Positions 5,795-9,802 of a stretch of DNA of 9,802 nt are shown piece by piece. Within the stretch, counting starts at the first letter, position 1, and every line of letters starts with the position of its first letter. This DNA comes from Stenotrophomonas sp. (GTDB lineage Bacteria; Pseudomonadota; Gammaproteobacteria; Xanthomonadales; Xanthomonadaceae), in the NCBI GenBank assembly GCA_003510825.1, contig DOKO01000312.1, positions 1-9,802 of the forward strand. Direction: 5' to 3'. The notes beneath the pieces were generated by a model. The model searched no databases and was not told the origin of the DNA. It saw nothing but the letters and a program-made list of their open reading frames with translations. The position numbers and the translations under genes were made by a program.

Positions 5795-6274
5795 ATGAAT
5801 GCCGCGCCCCTGTTCCACGTGATCCTGTTCCAACCGGAAATCCCGCCCAACACGGGCAATGTGATCCGGCTCTGCGCCAACACCGGCGCGCAGCTGCACC
5901 TGGTCGAACCGCTCGGGTTCGCACTGGAAGACAAGCAGCTCAAGCGCGCCGGGCTGGACTACCACGAGTATTCGCGCCTGCAGGTGCACCCCGACCTGGA
6001 CACCGCGCTGGCGCGCATCGCGCCCAAGCGGCTGTTTGCCCTGAGTACCCGGGCCAGCGTGCGCTATGACAGCGTGGCGTTCGAAGAAGGCGATGCCTTC
6101 CTGTTCGGGCCGGAAAGCCGCGGCCTGCCGCAGGACCTGCTCGATGCCCTGCCCGAAGGCCGCCGCCTGCGCCTGCCGATGCGCCCGGACAACCGCAGCC
6201 TCAATCTGTCCAACACCGTGGCCGTGGTGATGTACGAGGCCTGGCGCCAGCATGGGTTTGCCGGCGGCGCGTGA
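5795..6274 (+). CDS. trmL: TrmL, tRNA (cytidine/uridine(34)-2'-O)-methyltransferase
   Basis: The 159-residue protein is a minimal SPOUT-class methyltransferase that methylates the 2'-hydroxyl of the wobble nucleotide 34 in certain leucine tRNAs, using S-adenosylmethionine. It has no added RNA-binding domain, as expected for TrmL, and the usual length. Motifs are in order: PNTGNVIR (18-25) in the N-terminal half; FGPESRGLP (104-112), the glycine-rich loop of the cofactor knot; and SLNLSNTVAVVMYE (135-148), forming the last part of the trefoil knot, followed by AWRQ as in E. coli. The ATG at 5795 starts the conserved N-terminus (LFHVILFQPEIPPNTGN). There is no AGG at ordinary spacing; the nearest lies 12 bases upstream, so a leaderless or weakly initiated message is possible. 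It runs convergently toward gcdH. Confidence 0.94.
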   Translation: MNAAPLFHVILFQPEIPPNTGNVIRLCANTGAQLHLVEPLGFALEDKQLKRAGLDYHEYSRLQVHPDLDTALARIAPKRLFALSTRASVRYDSVAFEEGDAFLFGPESRGLPQDLLDALPEGRRLRLPMRPDNRSLNLSNTVAVVMYEAWRQHGFAGGA

Positions 6275-6302
6275 TGCGCGCACGACCGCGGTGCCCACGG
6301 CA

Positions 6303-6320
6303 TGCCAACCAAGGTTGGCA
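6303..6320 (+). repeat. Perfect palindromic hairpin after trmL
   Basis: TGCCAACC (6303-6310) and GGTTGGCA (6313-6320) pair perfectly around AA. It is 28 bases after the trmL stop and directly precedes two GTAG repeats. Similar CCAACC-AA-GGTTGG hairpins recur in Stenotrophomonas intergenic regions, from memory. It may serve as a transcript 3'-end structure for trmL. Confidence 0.7.
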
Positions 6321-6323
6321 CCC

Positions 6324-6347
6324 GTAGATCCACGCCACGCGCGGATG
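6324..6347 (+). repeat. SMAG-type GTAG repeat, copy 1
   Basis: The 24-base unit starts GTAG and continues with ATCCACGC, loop CAC, then GCGCGGAT, a stem with one A-C mismatch. It is the same unit as the copy 27 bases on, differing at three positions. SMAG elements are S. maltophilia REP-like sequences starting with GTAG that are associated with RAYT transposases; none of those is in this window. Confidence 0.75.
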
Positions 6348-6350
6348 TCA

Positions 6351-6374
6351 GTAGATCCACGCCATGCGTGGATA
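6351..6374 (+). repeat. SMAG-type GTAG repeat, copy 2
   Basis: GTAG is followed by the perfect 8-bp stem ATCCACGC / GCGTGGAT with loop CAT. It is in the same orientation as copy 1, separated by three bases (TCA), forming a REP-style doublet. It ends four bases before the duplicated gcdH tail. Confidence 0.8.
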
Positions 6375-6377
6375 GCC

Positions 6378-6417
6378 GTCAGAACGCACTGATCCCGGTC
6401 AGCTCGCGACCAATTAC
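6378..6417 (-). pseudogene. Orphan copy of the last 13 codons of gcdH
   Basis: Read on the minus strand, 6417-6379 encodes VIGRELTGISAF and a TGA stop, identical in protein sequence to the true gcdH C-terminus at 6987-6949. At DNA level 33 of 39 bases match, and all six differences (five codons) are synonymous; 6389-6405 is identical over 17 bases. Homology stops abruptly at 6417/6418, where the preceding codons no longer match gcdH. It is the remnant of another gcdH allele's 3' end, left beyond an insert, and is not expressed as a gene in its own right. Confidence 0.85.
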
Positions 6418-6868
6418 CCGCCCTTGCCTGACGAAGAGAACGTCAGCCCATCAATATCTGCATGTGCGCCGCACACGCCCAATCCCGCAGCAGTGGGATC
6501 AACCCCACCGGATGAAACCCTGAGCACACCCGCACGCCGCTCGATTGCTACACGACCGGACACCGAATCGTGAATAAGTTTTCCGCCCTCTGGCTTCATG
6601 CGCAGCACGAAAGAGCAGACGTGCTGCCGCGCCTGGGTGCTGTGCAGCTCAACCTTGTAACCCGTTGATTCTTCGACAATCGAAAGACGGTCGCTGAACA
6701 CGTTGCTACAGCTGTGTCCGGTATCGGGTTCAGTACACAAAGAGCTTGTCTGCAAGTACTCGCCGCCCATGTCCCACCGTCCCTGGCCCCCGCCCATGCC
6801 ATTTGCGACATGACGGCCCAAGCGATCAGCGAGACACAGAGCCACGTTCCATCAAGATTCTTCTTCAT
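6414..6868 (-). pseudogene. Frameshifted gene for a small exported Cys-containing protein
   Basis: Two minus-strand frames together make one plausible protein. The ATG at 6868 (AAGG three bases upstream) starts MKKNLDGTW with a hydrophobic signal peptide ending MAWA; this frame then degenerates. The neighbouring frame continues with a protein-like body, RWDMGGEYLQTSSLC... to ...CGAHADIDGLTF, and stops at 6414-6416. The frames would join if the run of five G (plus-strand C, 6787-6791) had six, giving about 151 residues with four cysteines in the mature part (SSLC, HSC, HVC, GVC), possibly two disulfides. I do not recognise the family. The body frame alone could start at GTG 6845 but would then lack the signal. 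A one-base deletion, phase variation, programmed slippage or a sequencing error are all possible. Local GC is about 52% (hand count, 6541-6600) against about 70% in part of gcdH, suggesting transfer. Confidence 0.65.
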
Positions 6869-6948
6869 TTGCCTTGCTTTCAGGGGTGAGCGATCCGTGT
6901 CGCCCACATGTTCGTCAATGCCGGCGAACGACCGGCATCACTACCCTG
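6418..6948. mobile_element. Insert between two gcdH 3'-end copies (putative small integrated segment)
   Basis: This 531-base segment of lower GC lies between two directly repeated gcdH tails and carries the frameshifted secreted-protein gene and one GTAG hairpin. The arrangement is what site-specific integration into the 3' end of a conserved gene leaves, the gene end being restored on one side. No integrase, transposase or terminal inverted repeats are present, so homologous allele replacement with cargo is equally possible. Called from structure only. Confidence 0.4.
6918..6944 (-). repeat. Degenerate SMAG-type GTAG hairpin after gcdH
   Basis: On the minus strand GTAG (6944-6941) is followed by TG and the stem ATGCCGG / CCGGCAT (6938-6932 and 6924-6918), loop TCGTTCG. 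It begins four bases after the gcdH stop codon and is the likely 3'-end structure of the gcdH message. Both gcdH tails in this window are thus followed by a GTAG element. Confidence 0.65.
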
Positions 6949-8112
6949 TCAGAACGCGCTGATCCCGGTCAGCTCCCTGCCGATCACCAGCTGGTGCACG
7001 GTCTCGGTGCCTTCATAGGTGATCACCGATTCCAGGTTCAGCGCATGGCGGATCGCCACGTGCTCGGTGGTGATGCCGGCGCCGCCGAGCAGGTCGCGGC
7101 ATTCGCGGGCGATATCAATGGCCATGCGGCAGTTGTTCCACTTGGCCAGGCTGACCTGCTGCGGCTGCAGCTGGCCGGCTTCCTTCAGGCGGCCCAGCTG
7201 CAGGGCCAGCAGCTGCGCGGTGGTGATGCGGCGGGCCATTTCGGCCAGCTTGATCTGCGCACTCTGGGTGGCGGCCAGCGGGCGGCCGAACAGCACGCGC
7301 TCCTTGGCGTAGCCCAGCGCCTCATCGAGGCAGGCGATGGCCGAACCGATCGGGCCCCAGCTGATGCCGAAGCGGGCCTGGGTCAGGCAGCCCAGCGGGC
7401 CCTTCAGGCCCTTCACGTTGGGCAAGCGGTGGCTGTCGGGCACGCGCACGTCATCGAAGTACAACGCACCGGTCAGCGAGGCGCGCAGGCTCATCTTGTG
7501 CTTGATCTCCTGCGTGGTGAAACCGGCCATGCCCTTTTCCAGCACGAAGCCCTGGATGCCGTCCTCGGTCTGCGCCCAGACGATGGCCAGGTCGGCCACC
7601 GGGCCGCTGGTGATCCACATCTTGCTGCCGTTGATGCGCCAGTCGCTGCCGTCGCGCACCGCGCGGGTCTTCATGCTGGCCGGGTCGGAGCCGCCGTGCG
7701 CCTCGGTCAGGCCGAAGCAGCCGATCAGTTCGCCGCGGGCCATCGCCGGCAGCCACTGCCGGCGCTGTTCCTCGCTGCCGTAGGCGTAGATGGGGTACAT
7801 GCACAGCGAGCTCTGCACCGACACGAAGCTGCGCAGGCCGGAATCGCCGCGCTCCAGCTCCTGGCAGATCAGGCCGTAGCTGACCGCACCGAGGTCGCCG
7901 CCACCGTACTCGGCCGGCAGGGTCGCACCGAGCAGGCCCAGGGCCGCCACCTCCGGCACCAGCTCTTCGGGGAAGCGGGCCTGGTCGAAGGCATCGCCGA
8001 TGATCGGCAGCACGCGCTCGTTGGTGAAGCGGGCCACGCTGTCCTGCACCGCGCGCTCTTCCTCGCTGAGCAGGGAACGGACATCGAACAGATCGTACGG
8101 ATGCAAAGCCAT
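6949..8112 (-). CDS. gcdH: Glutaryl-CoA dehydrogenase
   Basis: The 387-residue acyl-CoA dehydrogenase has the glutaryl-CoA-specific pattern. It oxidises and decarboxylates glutaryl-CoA to crotonyl-CoA and CO2 with FAD, passing electrons to ETF, in lysine and tryptophan breakdown; cytosolic. Visible are GLRSFVSVQSSL with Arg94, which in this family binds the substrate's distal carboxylate; the flavin signature CFGLTEAHGGSD (132-143); KMSLRASLTG (206-215); the second signature DLLGGAGITTEHVAIRHA (340-357); and YEGTE with catalytic Glu367, followed by GRELTGISAF. Length is normal. I chose the ATG at 8112 because it starts the conserved MALHPYDLFD and has GAG just upstream; the in-frame GTG at 8121 has none. 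It is divergent from the ETF-QO gene, its physiological partner. Its 3' end borders an inserted segment, yet the reading frame is intact. Confidence 0.94.
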   Translation of the reverse strand: MALHPYDLFDVRSLLSEEERAVQDSVARFTNERVLPIIGDAFDQARFPEELVPEVAALGLLGATLPAEYGGGDLGAVSYGLICQELERGDSGLRSFVSVQSSLCMYPIYAYGSEEQRRQWLPAMARGELIGCFGLTEAHGGSDPASMKTRAVRDGSDWRINGSKMWITSGPVADLAIVWAQTEDGIQGFVLEKGMAGFTTQEIKHKMSLRASLTGALYFDDVRVPDSHRLPNVKGLKGPLGCLTQARFGISWGPIGSAIACLDEALGYAKERVLFGRPLAATQSAQIKLAEMARRITTAQLLALQLGRLKEAGQLQPQQVSLAKWNNCRMAIDIARECRDLLGGAGITTEHVAIRHALNLESVITYEGTETVHQLVIGRELTGISAF

Positions 8113-8326
8113 GGCACTCACGCGCAGTCAGGACCGGGCCATTGTCGGTCATTCGGGGCCGGGACATTACGCTGCGCTGCAGCAATCGTGCGGTGAACGG
8201 CGTCTATCTAGCTCGATCACGCGCGGCCCGGTACCCTGACACATTCAAACAACCGTTTCGCTCGTGGCTGCACGCGCGATTCCCAGGCACCGCCGGTGGC
8301 CCCGATGCCGGCCCTACCCACGAGTC
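8113..8326. other. Divergent gcdH / ETF-QO intergenic region
   Basis: These 214 bases hold the control sites of both genes. On the minus strand TAATGT is a possible -10 for gcdH, with no clear -35. On the plus strand GGTACCCT lies about 90 bases before the ETF-QO start. GCCGG (8292-8296) and CCGGC (8308-8312), followed by CTAC (8314-8317), form a weak hairpin just before the ETF-QO start. No convincing operator or gene is seen. Confidence 0.6.
8229..8236 (+). promoter_or_regulatory. Candidate -10 element for the ETF-QO gene
   Basis: GGTACCCT contains TACCCT, a -10-like hexamer matching TATAAT at three positions. It resembles the GGTACACT found before trmL. The implied start near 8243 gives a leader of about 85 bases. 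No matching -35 is clear. Confidence 0.3.
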
Positions 8327-9802
8327 ATGCAATCGATGAGCGCTGAAGCCAACGCCCTGCCCCCGCGTGAAGTAATGGAATTCGACGTGGTGATCGTCGG
8401 TGCCGGCCCGGCCGGCCTGGCCACTGCGATCCGCCTGCGCCAGCGCGCGGTGGAAGCCGGCCGCGAACTGTCGGTGTGCGTGCTGGAAAAGGGCTCCGAG
8501 CCGGGCGCGCACGTGCTGTCCGGCGCGGTGATGGACCCGCGCGCCCTGACCGAACTGTTCCCGGACTGGGCCGAGCGCGGCGCACCGCTGAAGCAGAAGG
8601 TCACCCGCGACGAGTTCCTGTTCCTCAGCGAGACCGGCGCGCGCAGCACGCCCAACGCGCTGCTGCCGGAGTGCTTCCACAACGAAGGCAACTACATCAT
8701 CAGCCTGGGTGAAGTGACCCGCTGGCTGGCGCAGCAGGCCGAAGCGCTGGAAGTGGCGATCTTCCCCGGCTTCGCCGCCGCCGAAGTGCTGTACGGCGAC
8801 AAGGGTGAAGTGATCGGCGTGGCCACCGGCGACATGGGCATCGAGAAGGACGGCAGCATCGGCCCCGCCTTCGAGCGCGGCATGGCCCTGCATGCCAAGT
8901 ACACGATCTTCGGCGAAGGCGCGCGCGGCCACCTCGGCCGCCAGCTGATCGCCCGCTACAAGCTCGACGAAGGCAAGGATCCGCAGGCCTACGGCATCGG
9001 CATCAAGGAGCTGTGGCAGATCGACCCGGCCAAGCACGAGCCGGGCCTGGTGGTGCACGCGGCTGGCTGGCCGCTGGACAACGATACCTACGGCGGCGCG
9101 TTCCTGTACCACGCCGACGGCGGCAAGGTCGCCGTCGGTTACGTGGTCGGCCTGGACTACAAGAACCCGTGGCTGAGCCCGTTCGAGGAATTCCAGCGCT
9201 TCAAGACTCACCCGTCCATCCGCAAGCACCTGGAAGGCGGCACCCGCATCGGCTACGGCGCCCGCGCCATCACCGCCGGTGGCCTGATGTCGCTGCCGAA
9301 GACGGTGTTCCCCGGTGGCGCGCTGGTCGGCTGCGAGGCCGGCTACCTCAACGTCAGCCGCATCAAGGGCAGCCACGCCGCGATCAAGACCGGCATGCTG
9401 TGCGCCGATGCGGCCTTCGATGCCCTGGCCGCCGACCGCCAGCACGATGAACTGGACGCCTACCCGAAGGCGTTCGAAGCCAGCTGGCTGTTCACCGAGC
9501 TGCAGCAGGCCAAGAACTTCAAGCAGTGGTTCAAGAAGGGCCAGACCGTGGCCACGCTGATGACCGGCATCGAGCAGTGGCTGCTGCCCAAGCTGGGCGT
9601 GCGCAACCCGCCGTGGACCCTGCGCCACAGCACCCCGGACCACGCCTGCCTGGAACCGGCGGCCAAGCACACGCGCATCGCCTACCCCAAGCCCGACGGC
9701 GTGCTGACCTTCGATCGTCTCAGCTCGGTGTTCCTGAGCAGCACCAACCACGACGAGAACCAGCCCAGCCACCTGACGCTGAAGGACGCCAGCGTGCCGG
9801 TG
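8327..9802 (+). CDS. Electron-transfer flavoprotein:ubiquinone oxidoreductase (3' end missing)
   Basis: The frame is open from 8327 to the window edge, 492 codons. The enzyme takes electrons from reduced ETF, which is fed by acyl-CoA dehydrogenases, and reduces ubiquinone at the inner membrane through FAD and a 4Fe-4S cluster. The N-terminal dinucleotide-binding motif is VVIVGAGPAGLATA (21-34). The FAD-contact segments GEGARGHLGRQL (196-207) and GGALVGCEAGYLNVSRIKGS (330-349) are characteristic of ETF-QO, as are FPDW, YGIGIKELW and HPSI. The ferredoxin-like C-terminal part with its four cluster cysteines lies beyond the window; about 60 residues should be missing. The start is the ATG at 8327 or at 8336 (MSAEANALPP); GAG at 8322-8324 is too near the first and 11 bases from the second, so neither is decided. 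It is divergent from gcdH. Confidence 0.93.
   Translation, partial: MQSMSAEANALPPREVMEFDVVIVGAGPAGLATAIRLRQRAVEAGRELSVCVLEKGSEPGAHVLSGAVMDPRALTELFPDWAERGAPLKQKVTRDEFLFLSETGARSTPNALLPECFHNEGNYIISLGEVTRWLAQQAEALEVAIFPGFAAAEVLYGDKGEVIGVATGDMGIEKDGSIGPAFERGMALHAKYTIFGEGARGHLGRQLIARYKLDEGKDPQAYGIGIKELWQIDPAKHEPGLVVHAAGWPLDNDTYGGAFLYHADGGKVAVGYVVGLDYKNPWLSPFEEFQRFKTHPSIRKHLEGGTRIGYGARAITAGGLMSLPKTVFPGGALVGCEAGYLNVSRIKGSHAAIKTGMLCADAAFDALAADRQHDELDAYPKAFEASWLFTELQQAKNFKQWFKKGQTVATLMTGIEQWLLPKLGVRNPPWTLRHSTPDHACLEPAAKHTRIAYPKPDGVLTFDRLSSVFLSSTNHDENQPSHLTLKDASVPV

Noticed and set aside
6302..6523. A 73-codon plus-strand frame after trmL
   Set aside because: Its sequence is translated from palindromic repeats and the antisense gcdH tail; no ribosome site and no protein-like features.
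6874..8196. A 440-codon plus-strand open frame
   Set aside because: It is antisense to gcdH with the same His/Ala/Gly-rich shadow composition.
8292..8317. A further GTAG (SMAG) element before the ETF-QO start
   Set aside because: CTAC and a 5-bp GCCGG/CCGGC stem are present, but the stem is short in GC-rich sequence and could be chance.
8204..9772. A 522-codon minus-strand open frame
   Set aside because: It is antisense to the ETF-QO gene, which has all expected FAD motifs; the low-complexity product indicates a shadow.

Overview
The window looks like the chromosome of a Stenotrophomonas species (Xanthomonadaceae), most likely the S. maltophilia complex. The grounds are high GC throughout the genes, an oleA-oleB gene pair as in the xanthomonad olefin cluster, and palindromic repeats beginning GTAG (GTAGATCCACGCC...GCGTGGAT) of the SMAG type that I associate with S. 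maltophilia. This assignment comes from recognition, not from a search.

Layout. Positions 1-1411 (minus strand) carry the start of the olefin (long-chain hydrocarbon) pathway: oleA, then the 5' third of oleB, which is cut by the window edge just after its catalytic Asp. Upstream lies a small DUF4156-type lipoprotein gene (1513-1830). It is followed by two hairpin repeats in opposite orientation (1897-1977) and a large periplasmic M16 metalloprotease gene (1993-4842), all on the minus strand. A 405-base divergent region (4843-5247) separates the protease from a plus-strand gene for a small exported protein with four VxVRP repeats (5248-5724). This region holds a near-perfect sigma-54 promoter, an upstream cluster of TGTC/GACA palindromes placed like enhancer-binding-protein sites, and a possible 35-codon leader ORF overlapping the start codon. 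Next is trmL (5795-6274), a tRNA wobble 2'-O-methyltransferase, followed by three palindromic repeats.

Positions 6378-6948 are accessory. A 13-codon second copy of the gcdH 3' end (6379-6417) and the real gcdH 3' end (6949-6987) flank a lower-GC segment. That segment holds a broken (frameshifted) gene for a small exported Cys-containing protein. Every difference between the two gcdH tails is synonymous, which suggests insertion or allele replacement at the 3' end of gcdH.

The right end holds gcdH (glutaryl-CoA dehydrogenase, 6949-8112, minus) and, divergently, the gene for electron-transfer flavoprotein:ubiquinone oxidoreductase (8327 to the window end, plus). The two are functionally linked: electrons removed from glutaryl-CoA by GcdH pass through ETF to ETF-QO and the quinone pool.

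The best candidates for something undescribed are the sigma-54-controlled VxVRP-repeat exported protein with its elaborate leader, and the gcdH-tail-flanked insert with a frameshifted secreted protein.
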